Positions 7,335 through 15,594 of a stretch of 41,671 nt of DNA are shown in pieces. Made by a program: the position numbers and the translations under genes. The notes beneath the pieces are model-generated. The model did no database searches. It was not told the origin of the DNA and saw nothing but the letters and a program-made list of their open reading frames with translations. Source of the stretch: a virus. Positions within the stretch are counted from its first letter, which is position 1. Each line of letters starts with the position of its first letter. The stretch is taken from positions 1 to 41,671 of the IMG/VR virus record IMGVR_UViG_3300009093_001233, one strand, 5' to 3'.

Positions 7335-7733
7335 TTAGGTCAGATCAGCGCGCCGGCCACAGGCACGCACGGCGTGCTTTAGGTTGGCCACGGCATCGGC
7401 CTTGTTCTCGGCCAGGGTCAGCAGCTCGCTCGCGGTGAATGCCACGGTCCTGCCGCTGCGCGGGTCGATCACCTGAACGACATAGGACGTGCTGTGGTTG
7501 ATATCGACGTAGGCAGGCCGCTCGCGCGATTGCACGTCGTGGAGCGCATGCAGCGCGATGTCGATCGCGAGGCGGCGCGATACCGGGAAATGCGCCATGA
7601 CGTGCCTGGCGCAGCGATCGATCAATTGATCGTCGTGGAGGTGCTGGGCCGAATGCGCGTCGATGAATGCGACGGCGCACTGGTGACGGTCGGCGCAAAG
7701 ATTCGCCGGGTCTTGTTCGATCTCTACAGACAC
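7335..7733 (-). CDS. Hypothetical phage protein
   Basis: A 132-aa soluble protein ('VEIEQDPANLCADRHQCAVAFIDAHSAQHL...VDINHSTSYVVQVIDPRSGRTVAFTASELLTLAENKADAV'). The C-terminal half looks like a small beta sheet followed by a helix. It starts with GTG at 7733 with an AGGGGGAA ribosome site, 13 bases after the Ogr stop, so it is probably in the same operon as ogr. Not recognised. Confidence 0.6.
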   Translation of the reverse strand: MSVEIEQDPANLCADRHQCAVAFIDAHSAQHLHDDQLIDRCARHVMAHFPVSRRLAIDIALHALHDVQSRERPAYVDINHSTSYVVQVIDPRSGRTVAFTASELLTLAENKADAVANLKHAVRACGRRADLT

Positions 7734-7746
7734 AGATTCCCCCTGG

Positions 7747-8064
7747 TCAGTTGAAGGTGGTTACCGGCTGGCCGGCGTCATCGGATGGCTTTGGCAGCGG
7801 CTGGCTGCTGGCAGGTGCAGGTGTATTCGCCTGAACGATGATGTCGTTGGGTCGGCGGTGAACCAGGCCGTTGCTCTCCAGGCATACCTTGAGGCTCGGT
7901 ACCAGTACGCGCACGACGCCCAGATGGGCGACAAATCGCGTTGCGCAATCGACGTCGACGCAGTCGAAGTAGATCTCCCGCACTGTGTCGCTCAACTTCC
8001 TAGACGTGATGGTCTTTACCTTGCCGTGGCAGGTAGGGCACTCGATCGCGTTGCGATTCGCCAT
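7747..8064 (-). CDS. ogr: Ogr/Delta-like zinc-finger late gene activator
   Basis: A 105-aa protein with the Ogr/Delta signature: 'ECPTCHGKVKT' (C9, C12) and 'YFDCVDVDCATRFV' (C35, C40), joined by 'SRKLSDTVREIYFDC'. In P2 and P4, Ogr/Delta binds dyad sites about 55 bp upstream of late promoters and contacts the RNA polymerase alpha subunit. The C-terminal tail here is longer and Pro/Ala-rich. Its likely targets in this phage are the two dyads at 26362-26387 and 33339-33364 (inference). It lies between the RHH gene and the 132-aa gene on the same strand. Confidence 0.85.
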   Translation of the reverse strand: MANRNAIECPTCHGKVKTITSRKLSDTVREIYFDCVDVDCATRFVAHLGVVRVLVPSLKVCLESNGLVHRRPNDIIVQANTPAPASSQPLPKPSDDAGQPVTTFN

Positions 8065-8088
8065 TTGTTTAGGCCTCGTACACCGGCT

Positions 8089-8325
8089 CTACGCTTTCTT
8101 AAACGCCGCGCGGGCTTCGGCCCGTTGGCGACGGTAGTGGGGGAGGCCGACCAGGTAGACCTCGCGCAGCAGCGCGGATTCGGTCAAACCGGTTTCGGCC
8201 CTCAATTCCAAGAAGCCGGCCAGCTCGTCGGGCTGTAAACCCGTCCGCAGCCGCTTCGTTTTATCCGCACCACGCGGGGCATACGACCGCTTACCGCTGG
8301 ATGCTTCAGCCATGGACAGAGACAT
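8089..8325 (-). CDS. Ribbon-helix-helix protein divergent from CI
   Basis: A 78-aa protein. After a basic leader ('SSGKRSYAPRGADKTKRLR'), residues 'TGLQPDELAGFLELRAETGLTESALLREVYLVGL' fit an Arc/MetJ-type ribbon-helix-helix. The rest is a basic helix. It is divergent from the CI repressor, the position occupied by cox in P2, so it may be the Cox-equivalent lytic regulator or excision factor (inference from position). Two ATGs are possible (8325 and 8313) and neither has a clear ribosome site. Confidence 0.65.
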   Translation of the reverse strand: MSLSMAEASSGKRSYAPRGADKTKRLRTGLQPDELAGFLELRAETGLTESALLREVYLVGLPHYRRQRAEARAAFKKA

Positions 8326-8338
8326 GCTTGCCGCTCAA

Positions 8339-8410
8339 AATGTGGACCAGAGTCGAAATGTTATTCCACATAATGTGGAATCGCAAGGCCTTGTAGGGGA
8401 GAATTCCACA
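8339..8410. promoter_or_regulatory. CI/RHH divergent operator region
   Basis: A perfect palindrome with 9-base arms, ATTCCACATAATGTGGAAT, lies at 8363-8381 between the two divergent regulators. A partial half-site AATGTGGA is at 8339-8346. Another half-site, ATTCCACA (8403-8410), directly abuts the CI start codon. The spacing suggests a multi-site operator bound by CI or by the RHH protein. Occupancy of the 8403 half-site would give autoregulation of CI. Confidence 0.7.
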
Positions 8411-8833
8411 ATGCGTGAAGAATCGGCCCTGCAGCTGGACGCGGGCGAGATGATCGATCGGCTGCGCAAAGTGTTCGCGGTGCGAACCGACGCGCAGCTG
8501 GGCGAACACATCAGCGCATCAGTCAGCGCGATATCGAATTGGCGCACGCGTAATGCACCGCCCTACGCCGTGCTAGCGAGCGTCGCGAAGGCTAAGGGCG
8601 TATCACTAGACTGGTTGGTTTTCGGCGTAGGTGAGGATGCTGGTGACGTGTGCCCCGGCGTCGGCGAGAAGCCGACCCTCAAAACGGCTCAGGCAGCACG
8701 AATTACACAGTTTGTGGAATTCTGGGACCGGACCCGAACGGGCGAAGAGGTTATCTGGCTGGAGCAGCAGATTAAACGCAGCGTCCCCGAGTATCGGGAC
8801 TGGCTTCCTAGCGATAGCATGATGAACGAATAG
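8411..8833 (+). CDS. P2/186-type CI repressor
   Basis: A 140-aa protein. 'AGEMIDRLRKVFAVRTDAQLGEHISASVSAISNWRTRNAPPYAVLASVAKAKGVSLDWLVFG' (about residues 11-72) is a helix-turn-helix of the Phage_CI_repr type. 'ISNWRTRNAPP' is the recognition-helix end and 'LDWLVFG' is the usual closing motif. A short C-terminal part (about 65 aa) without a peptidase site suggests that it is not cleaved through RecA. ATG 8411 was chosen because of the AGGGGAGA ribosome site; an earlier in-frame ATG at 8312 would include the operator. It maintains lysogeny by silencing the divergent RHH/ogr operon. Confidence 0.85.
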   Translation: MREESALQLDAGEMIDRLRKVFAVRTDAQLGEHISASVSAISNWRTRNAPPYAVLASVAKAKGVSLDWLVFGVGEDAGDVCPGVGEKPTLKTAQAARITQFVEFWDRTRTGEEVIWLEQQIKRSVPEYRDWLPSDSMMNE

Positions 8834-8885
8834 GGATGTCGTACCTAGCGATTCGACGACGGTCGAAAAGCAATCCCTAGCATCT

Positions 8886-8911
8886 GCCCCGGCAATGCCG
8901 GGGCTTTTTTT
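8886..8911 (+). terminator. Rho-independent terminator after CI
   Basis: GCCCCGGCA-A-TGCCGGGGC forms a near-perfect GC-rich stem (8886-8904), followed at once by T7. It lies 50 bases after the CI stop and would end CI transcription before it runs antisense into the RHS/immunity pair. Confidence 0.85.
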
Positions 8912-8938
8912 GCATCGTCTTTCACGAGTTGGAAGCCC

Positions 8939-9277
8939 CTAGCAGTTTCCCACCTCTTGGTCTTCAAAATAGGGGTCTCCCTCGAAATAAAAGTCATACT
9001 TCTTGCTGAGTCTGCGCAAATAATCCTCAGCTGCACTAACCGCCAATTCGAGAGCTTGAAGCGTGTCGCCACCTATTACCGTACGCCCTTCCTCCCTAAG
9101 ACCCTCAAAGCTTATTAAGCAACCTGCGGCACCCTCGGCAACAGGAACATCGACTGATCCTTCAGTCAGCAAAAATGGCTCGCTAATACAGACGGTAACT
9201 TCATTTATCGTCGAATCGCCTTTCAGCCGGTAGGACAGTTTTCGCGTCGCAATGACGCGCTGTGATGCCTGATTCAT
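8939..9277 (-). CDS. Probable RHS immunity protein (DUF6968-like)
   Basis: A 112-aa soluble protein ('MNQASQRVIATRKLSYRL...VCISEPFLL...GCLISFEGLREEGRTVIGGDTLQALELAVSAAEDYLRRLSKKY'). The beta-rich first half followed by 'GGDTLQALELAV' recalls DUF6968 (recalled, not searched). The ATG at 9277 overlaps the stop of the RHS gene (ATGA) and has a GGAG ribosome site, so synthesis is coupled to the RHS protein. A small protein gene fused translationally to the 3' end of a polymorphic-toxin gene is normally the cognate immunity gene. The role is therefore inferred from position. An alternative start at 9292 has no better support. Confidence 0.65.
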   Translation of the reverse strand: MNQASQRVIATRKLSYRLKGDSTINEVTVCISEPFLLTEGSVDVPVAEGAAGCLISFEGLREEGRTVIGGDTLQALELAVSAAEDYLRRLSKKYDFYFEGDPYFEDQEVGNC

Positions 9278-12200
9278 TGTTGCTCCAAACATTGTTTATA
9301 GGTCTCTTCAGCATACCCGTAGCACTTGAGCATGGCTTTACCACGCATCGACTTGCATCTGCTTTGCATAGATTTCAGAAGCTCGTCGCAGTTCGATTTG
9401 TGATCAACCTCGTCTTCCGGGCACTGGAGCGGAATTCGTCGTTTAATGAAAGGAAATTTCACGATATTGTCATTGTCGTGATTTTCGTCCTCCGGGCCAC
9501 CTGCTGCTCGTGGCCAAGAGGCCAATACAACGCCACACACTACTGGATTCGACGCGCATGCCCGGACAACTGTGCCCAATCCTATCTCCTCACCGGGGTC
9601 AAACTCAGGGTCGTTTGCGGGCGGCCCATAGTTTGGCAATGTACCTGGATTAGTAGAAGGCACGGGAATACGTGCTGGCACTGAAGGAGCTGTGCCCGGA
9701 CTTGGCGTTCCGACCGGACTTGGCGCGCCACCCGCAAGCCCAAGAGGGTCGACGTTATTTAAAGGATTCGCGTTCACATAGCCGTAGGTGCTTAAGCTCG
9801 CCTGGAGGCCCATTGGGTCGCTTTCCAGATATCGTCCCAAGGACGGCACATAGTCGCGGTTGACGTTGTACACCACTCCGCTTTCAGCGTCGTAATACTG
9901 TCCCGGGAACCGAAGGTTATAGGTAAGGCTTCCTGTCGGTTGTTGCTCACCGAGTGGGTTGGCCTGGTACGCCCATTGCCATACAGGCGTCCCGGTTGCG
10001 TTGGTGATCACTCGCGGTGTACCCATGCCGTCGGCCATGACAAAGTTGATGCTTGCCACACCTCCGCTAACGTCAACGGCGGCCACAGGTAGGGAGCCGA
10101 ACCAGATGTAGTCTCGGTTTGAAGTGCCGTATTCGCCAAGGAGCTGGCTCGCCTCGTCGTAGGCAAAGCGTTCACTACCCTGAGGTGTTACGACCGTCTT
10201 GCTGACGCGCTCGCCGAGCGCGTTATAGGCATAGGTCGCCACTGTCTGCTGATTCGCCTGCACCAGGCTCAGACGATTCCGATTGTCGTAGCCAAAGCCA
10301 AACGTTTGGCCACCAGACGCGCTACCGATCGTATTGCCGTTAGGATCGTAGCTTCGCGCGGCGCTACCAATCGTGGTCAACCAGTGGGTGCCCGTTTGAT
10401 AACCATACGTGCCTGTGGCCAGCCCTCCCACGCTCGTTTTGCTTAGCCGGTCCCCGGTTCCATTGTACGTGTAGCTCTCGATTGCGGTGGCTCCATCCGT
10501 CACAGACGTAAGCCGGTACAGAGGATCGTAGCTGTAACTCTCAATCGCTGGATTAGCTCCGGCGGCGTTGCCCAAGGCGTTGATGTTGCCCGTCGCATCA
10601 CGCGCGAAATGCAAGTTCAGCGACGGACTAGTGACGTCACTGACGTTGTAGTTCGCATCGTAAGTGCGGGTTATCGTTTGACCGTTACCCAAGGTGTAGC
10701 CGGTCACAGGTCCGAACGGTAGATAGGTCACTGCGCTAACCACGGTCTGGGTTGCTCCACCCAGGGGCGCCACCTGAACCAGCGTCAGTTGACCCAGCGC
10801 ATTGTAAGTGTCAGTCACGACAGTGCCATCCGGCTCTGTGAGGGTACTCAGTCGATTGGCAGCGGTATACGTGTAACTGATAGCGTCGGTGGCGAGCGAG
10901 GTGATCTGCTTCTTCTGGATGACATTGCCGCGTGTGTCATAGCAATACACGGTGGTCACCGCGCTCTCGATGATGCGAGTTAACCGGCCAATGGGTGCAG
11001 AGCTTGAGCAACCGGTAACAGCGTTGGACTCATCGTAGTCATAGGTGATATTCGATGATGCGTCTGGAAACGTGGTCGCAGTTGCACGATTCAACGCATC
11101 GTAGGTTGAGGTGCTCGTGATGTTCTTGGCATCAGTGTGCGTTAGACGATTGCCCGCCGCATCGTAGGTGTCGCCGCTAGTACCCGTGTCTGGACTTTGG
11201 AGCGCCGTACGGTTGCCCAAACCATCATAGGTGTATTGCGTGACTATGTTGCTGGGGTCGGTAAAGGCAGTTAATTGATCGAGGGCGTCATAGGCCAGCT
11301 TGGCGGTGGTGTTCTGCGTCGTGCCGCTGCCGTTGTAGTTGTCGATGCTGGTGGCCACGCGATTCAGCGCATCTACGGACTGCTTATGTTGGATGCCCAG
11401 CCCATCGGTGAAGAGCACCAGATTGCCGTTGTTGTCATAGTTACCCGAGTTGCCCGCATTGAATACCGTATGGTTCAAGCCATCAACGATGGTCGTTAGT
11501 CGACCCAGCGTGTTGAAGTGGCGTGTCAGCGAGCGAACAGGAGTGGTGCTGCCGGCCGGATAGATATTCTCCGCAGTACGGTTGCCAGCCACGTCCAACG
11601 TGTATTGGATCGAGTTGCCTGCGCCGTCAGTGATCTTAGTCAGGCGATGTGCGTCATCATAAGCATAAGTAAAGACCACGCCATCCGGATCCGTTACTGT
11701 CTCGATAGCGCCGAACGGCGTATACGTAAAGGTGGTCGTCGCTCCACCGACACTGTGTGATGCAAGCCATCCGCGCGGCTTGTACGTCAGCGTGGTGACG
11801 ATGCCATTGGGGTCCTGGACACTAGTTGGACGCCCGCTGCCATCGTAGGACAAATATGTGGTGACGTGCCCAAGCGCATCCGTAACCGTCTTAACGTCAC
11901 CGTGCTTAGCTGCGGCAGAATCGGTCAGATAGTAAGTGTAGCTGGTGAGGTTGGCGCGAGGGTCCTGGTCACTCAGCTTAAGACCAACTACGGGGCATTG
12001 TGTGCCGTCCACAGTGTCGCAGTAGGTGGACAGCGTTCTGCGCACACCCGCCGGTGGTGTGCTAGTGATAGAACAGACGTAGCTGGCTGCAGCGGGTATT
12101 GCCGGGTCCATATCGCAGCTGGCGAGAGCCTGCCCTCTGGTGTTGTAGACCCAGCCGCTCAGCGCAACGGTGGTACCGCTGGCGTTGAGAATGGTCCTCG

Positions 12201-13797
12201 TCAGCGGAACGCGGAGCGTTGAATCCCACGTGGTATTGGTCGTGCGCTGCGCAGTCGTATTCTTGGCTTCGATGCGTTGCGTTTCGAGTCCCACGGCGTT
12301 GTGCGTCACATTGGTGACGTTGCCGTTGAAATCGGTATAGCTGCTCGGGTAACCGTTGACGTCGTAGCCGATGGATGACCACGGTTGATTACATTCGTTG
12401 CCACATATCTCGTTGCTACCGTGATTGTTGTAGACGCCTTGGGCGCTACTTACATTCAAGTTGTAAAAACCGCCAAGCGGCGTGTTCGTACCGTCATTGG
12501 CACTGTATTTGTCGATGTTGTTCGCGAACCAAGTCGATGTCGCGTGCCCTTGGGAGTTGTAGCTAGTGGACTCGTAACGCGTGCCCTTCTCGTCAATGAC
12601 GCCAGTGAGTGCGGTTTGCACTTGGCTGGTAAAGACGTAAAGAGAAGCCTCGTTATACACGTACTGGCGCGAATGAGAGTCCGGGTAGGTTACCGATGCC
12701 AAACGCCCATTGCTGTCGTAGGCATAGCCTAGATTGCCGCCGTCGGGCAATGCGACGTTGATCAGCCGCGCAGAGGCGTCGTAGCTAAAACCCAGCGCTC
12801 GACCATTCGGATCGGTGACGGTTAGCAACAGGCCCGGCTTTGGCGCCTGAGTTGCCGGCGTGCTGGCCGTGCTGTATTGGAGCGTTGTGACCGCGCCCGA
12901 TGCGGTGGTTATCGAGAGCAGAAGACCATTGGCGGAGTAATGCTCGGTCTGTCGTGATGCGGCGGTAAAGGCCGTATAGCCGGTCGGAACGCCATTGGCA
13001 TCATCTTGTTCCGTCAGCGTACTGGGATTGTTCGGTGACGCCTGCCATAGGCCGTTGACATGCTGAAAAGTCGGTCGGCTTCCGTCAGGCCGGTCGAACT
13101 CAATGGTGCCGATGGCCCCGGTCCCTGTGGTTCCCGCCGCCGGTATGAACTCCAACGACCGGTCGAATGTATGTCGCCACTGCGGTCCAAGCTCAGCGGT
13201 ATTGGCGGTGATGTCGCTGTTGTAGAAGCGTCGGAACGTCAGTTGCCCTGGTGATCGGTAATCGGTCTCCTGTTGGAATCGGTTGCCTGTCTGCACGTTG
13301 TAGGGGTCGGCGGCATCGAGCGAGCCAAGCACGTTATTCCCGGTCGAACCGTCACCGCTGCTTCCTCGGGCATGTGAATCTTTCTTCGGAGAACCCGTGC
13401 CATCTGTAATGCATACCTTGCATTCGCCGATATTTTTTCGCGTGTCAAAGGGAGAATCGGTGGCCCAGACGGTGGTCGAGCCCTCGGAAGGGTTGCACAC
13501 CGTATCGTTGGGTAGGCAAGCAACGACAGTTGCCACAGCCTGGCTTGATCCGTAGTTAACGTGCAAAACACAGGTGGGACAATAAGCCTGCAGGCCAGCG
13601 GCTGTGGCCTGTATGGCTGCGCTTTCGTTTCCCCATTCAACCGGGATGCTTGTATTCGTGTAGAAGCTCCCGTTGTTATAGGGCGGACCATAGGTGCTTT
13701 GGGCATTAGCATTTATTGCTATTGCAAAGAGAAGAGCCCATAACCCCAACAAGCCAAAACCTCGCGCGAAGCGCGCACCAACATTTGCAACCGACAT
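9274..13797 (-). CDS. RHS-repeat protein, secreted, probable toxin
   Basis: A 1507-aa protein. Residues 1-33 are a signal peptide (basic start, 'LLGLWALLFAIAINANAQ'). A domain with several Cys (about 70-130) precedes 'DPYNVQTGNRFQQETDYRSPGQLTFRRFYNSD', the usual entry to RHS/YD repeats, which run to about residue 1270. The RHS core ends in 'YDAESGVVYNVNRDYVPSLGRY', 'SDPMGLQ' and 'NNVDPLGLAGG'. The last 150 residues vary: a Pro-rich linker, then a Cys-containing helical tail ('CPEDEVDHKSNCDELLKS...CYGYAEETYKQCLEQQ'). That is the expected position of a released toxin, but I recognise no nuclease motif. It has an AGGGGA/AAGGG ribosome site. It sits between CI and D, so it is phage-borne cargo and not a virion part. 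Confidence 0.9.
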   Translation of the reverse strand: MSVANVGARFARGFGLLGLWALLFAIAINANAQSTYGPPYNNGSFYTNTSIPVEWGNESAAIQATAAGLQAYCPTCVLHVNYGSSQAVATVVACLPNDTVCNPSEGSTTVWATDSPFDTRKNIGECKVCITDGTGSPKKDSHARGSSGDGSTGNNVLGSLDAADPYNVQTGNRFQQETDYRSPGQLTFRRFYNSDITANTAELGPQWRHTFDRSLEFIPAAGTTGTGAIGTIEFDRPDGSRPTFQHVNGLWQASPNNPSTLTEQDDANGVPTGYTAFTAASRQTEHYSANGLLLSITTASGAVTTLQYSTASTPATQAPKPGLLLTVTDPNGRALGFSYDASARLINVALPDGGNLGYAYDSNGRLASVTYPDSHSRQYVYNEASLYVFTSQVQTALTGVIDEKGTRYESTSYNSQGHATSTWFANNIDKYSANDGTNTPLGGFYNLNVSSAQGVYNNHGSNEICGNECNQPWSSIGYDVNGYPSSYTDFNGNVTNVTHNAVGLETQRIEAKNTTAQRTTNTTWDSTLRVPLTRTILNASGTTVALSGWVYNTRGQALASCDMDPAIPAAASYVCSITSTPPAGVRRTLSTYCDTVDGTQCPVVGLKLSDQDPRANLTSYTYYLTDSAAAKHGDVKTVTDALGHVTTYLSYDGSGRPTSVQDPNGIVTTLTYKPRGWLASHSVGGATTTFTYTPFGAIETVTDPDGVVFTYAYDDAHRLTKITDGAGNSIQYTLDVAGNRTAENIYPAGSTTPVRSLTRHFNTLGRLTTIVDGLNHTVFNAGNSGNYDNNGNLVLFTDGLGIQHKQSVDALNRVATSIDNYNGSGTTQNTTAKLAYDALDQLTAFTDPSNIVTQYTYDGLGNRTALQSPDTGTSGDTYDAAGNRLTHTDAKNITSTSTYDALNRATATTFPDASSNITYDYDESNAVTGCSSSAPIGRLTRIIESAVTTVYCYDTRGNVIQKKQITSLATDAISYTYTAANRLSTLTEPDGTVVTDTYNALGQLTLVQVAPLGGATQTVVSAVTYLPFGPVTGYTLGNGQTITRTYDANYNVSDVTSPSLNLHFARDATGNINALGNAAGANPAIESYSYDPLYRLTSVTDGATAIESYTYNGTGDRLSKTSVGGLATGTYGYQTGTHWLTTIGSAARSYDPNGNTIGSASGGQTFGFGYDNRNRLSLVQANQQTVATYAYNALGERVSKTVVTPQGSERFAYDEASQLLGEYGTSNRDYIWFGSLPVAAVDVSGGVASINFVMADGMGTPRVITNATGTPVWQWAYQANPLGEQQPTGSLTYNLRFPGQYYDAESGVVYNVNRDYVPSLGRYLESDPMGLQASLSTYGYVNANPLNNVDPLGLAGGAPSPVGTPSPGTAPSVPARIPVPSTNPGTLPNYGPPANDPEFDPGEEIGLGTVVRACASNPVVCGVVLASWPRAAGGPEDENHDNDNIVKFPFIKRRIPLQCPEDEVDHKSNCDELLKSMQSRCKSMRGKAMLKCYGYAEETYKQCLEQQ

Positions 13798-14104
13798 ACC
13801 CTTGTCCCCTGTCGCGATGTAGTGAGATTTTCCGGGCTACATTAAGCGAGGCGGAGCGTAGGTAGGTTGCACTGCGTCACGTCAGCGTTTGCCTACATAT
13901 CGAAATATTTTGCGATGCTGGGCGGCTTTTTAGGGTTAATACAGATCGTCGCTTCATTGTAACTATGCTTGTCATCAGCAGGCTGGAAATACCGCGTCTG
14001 TCAGTGCTTGATCGCGAAGAAGCGGAAACGAATGCTCTTAAGTACTTACTGCCTCAGCTTGATGTAATGAAAGACTTGGTTAACTACGGAATCAATCTCG
14101 CCTT
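13798..14104. other. Cargo junction, non-coding with a possible gene remnant
   Basis: This is a 307-bp gap between the RHS gene and D, more AT-rich than the neighbours (for example around 13895-13960). It must hold the promoter of the RHS/immunity operon, though no clear -35/-10 pair could be named. It also contains a short gene-like fragment at 13965-14101. Confidence 0.4.
13965..14101 (+). pseudogene. Possible 5' remnant of a displaced cargo gene
   Basis: An ATG at 13965 opens a frame whose first 45 residues look like real protein ('LEIPRLSVLDREEAETNALKYLLPQLDVMKDLVNYGINLAF'). The frame then runs into the antisense of gene D, where the composition stops looking coding. It could be the head of an older gene cut off at the D border, or chance. 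I cannot name a family. A translated search of these residues against other P2-like prophages would decide it. Confidence 0.25.
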
Positions 14105-15175
14105 TCACGCGTCATTCTCCGGCTCGTCCGTGTCGTCCCCGCCATCGTTGTCATCCCCCTTTGCAGGCGTCTGGCTGGCCGTCGCCTTGCTTTCCAAATC
14201 AATGTTGGTGATGAAAGCGCTCTCACCCGAATACGTGTGTTTGACCTTCGTGACGATCCAATCCACTGCCGTGATGGTCGGATTCCAGCCGACGAGCTCC
14301 ACTGGCATCTCGGGATAGATGTCGGGTCGGCCCTTGGCCAGGCGGAGCGCAAAGGTCTCGGCGCCGCGTTTCAGACGTGCATATTCCGCCGTCGCCGCGC
14401 GCTTGGCGTCTTCCTCGCTGGCGAAATGCTCGCGGATCACCTTGACGTGTTCATTCGTGCCGGCGGTGACACCTTTGGCTCGGGCCGCATCCATGTCGTG
14501 CCAGCGCGCACGCACGCCGGTGTATTTGTTGCGGTCCGCCGAGTGGTAGGTGTGGTCGTCACCGTCGCGACGCGTGATCCTGATGGTGGGCAAGGCGGTA
14601 CCGCTGACGGTTGAGGCCTTGCCAATCGGGGAGAAGATCAGATTCCCGGCTTTGACGGTGGCGACCGCATCCCATTGCTTACCGATACGGCGCAGAAACG
14701 CCATGTCGGACTCGGTCTGGTCGATGTGGGTGACAAACTTCGCTGCCAGGTCGGCTGACACACGCGGCGTCAGACCGTGCTCGCGGGCAATGACGCTCAC
14801 GATATGCCCGACCGTGGTCTGGTCCCAGCTGCGTTCCTTGCGCGTGCGCAGCGGCCCCGACACGCGCGCGCTGCGTGCTGTGACGCTGATGATATCGGGC
14901 GTGCCACGGTGTTCGACTTCGTCGACGTTGTAGCTGCCTTGCACATGTGTGCCGACATTCTGGTAGCCGAGCGTGACTTGGATTGCCACACCTTTGCGAG
15001 GTATGGCTACCTTGCCATCCGTATCGCTGAACGACAGGTCCAGTTGGTCGGCGTGATCTTCACGGCTCGATTCGATCGACAGCGACACCAGGCGCGGCAT
15101 GATGCGGCTGGTGAGGTCTTTACCGTCCAACATGACCTGGCACACCGGCTTGGGCATGGTCGCAGCGGCGGTCAT
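14105..15175 (-). CDS. D: Tail protein / late control protein D
   Basis: A 356-aa protein of the Phage_GPD family ('PKPVCQVMLDGKDLTSRIMPRLVSLSIESSREDHADQLDLSFSD', 'GYQNVGTHVQGSYNVDEVEHRGTPDIISVTARSA', 'TVGHIVSVIAREHGL'). GpD forms the baseplate hub in contractile-tailed phages and is structurally related to the T4 gp27/VgrG hub. The C terminus is acidic. The start overlaps the stop of U as ATGA. It is the last late gene; in P2 it is followed by ogr, but here the RHS island and CI intervene. Confidence 0.92.
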   Translation of the reverse strand: MTAAATMPKPVCQVMLDGKDLTSRIMPRLVSLSIESSREDHADQLDLSFSDTDGKVAIPRKGVAIQVTLGYQNVGTHVQGSYNVDEVEHRGTPDIISVTARSARVSGPLRTRKERSWDQTTVGHIVSVIAREHGLTPRVSADLAAKFVTHIDQTESDMAFLRRIGKQWDAVATVKAGNLIFSPIGKASTVSGTALPTIRITRRDGDDHTYHSADRNKYTGVRARWHDMDAARAKGVTAGTNEHVKVIREHFASEEDAKRAATAEYARLKRGAETFALRLAKGRPDIYPEMPVELVGWNPTITAVDWIVTKVKHTYSGESAFITNIDLESKATASQTPAKGDDNDGGDDTDEPENDA

Positions 15176-15591
15176 ACGCTATTCCCGTTGCCATCGGTGT
15201 CCGCCGGCGCGTCATCACTTCGCCGCAGCGACAGTGAGAACTCCACCTTGCGCGGTATGCCGTCGTCGAAGTGGAACGACTGATCTGATTCCAGGCTGTC
15301 GATGTAGTACACGCCGTAGACGTAGCCCGCGCCGTCGACCAGCACATGCGTCAGGCCATCCTCGCCCATCTGTTCGAGCTGGGTGATGCTGGACAGTTGC
15401 CCGGTGACTTCGGGCGCGACCATGCCGGTGATGTTGATGACTTCCTCGCCGGGGTTGACGTTCTGATAGGCATCGCGTGCGCCGACGCGCGACGTCGACG
15501 GATGCTTGAATTGCATCTGTCGTTGCAGCGCGTGGTAATTGGCGGTATTCATCCCGAACGAAAAAGGTCCCAGGGCTAACAGCGTGCTCAA
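15172..15591 (-). CDS. U: Tail protein U
   Basis: A 139-aa protein matching P2 gpU in pattern: 'LLALGPFSFGMNTANYHALQRQMQFKHPSTSRVGARDAYQ', then 'VAPEVTGQLSSITQLEQMGEDG' and 'IPRKVEFSLSLRR'. GpU is needed for tail completion/termination. The start is the TTG at 15591, 4 bases after the T stop. It has a GAGGA ribosome site, and P2 gpU also begins with the 'LGLFVF'-like stretch seen here; an ATG-only start would remove it. Confidence 0.9.
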   Translation of the reverse strand: MSTLLALGPFSFGMNTANYHALQRQMQFKHPSTSRVGARDAYQNVNPGEEVINITGMVAPEVTGQLSSITQLEQMGEDGLTHVLVDGAGYVYGVYYIDSLESDQSFHFDDGIPRKVEFSLSLRRSDDAPADTDGNGNSV

Positions 15592-15594
15592 TGC

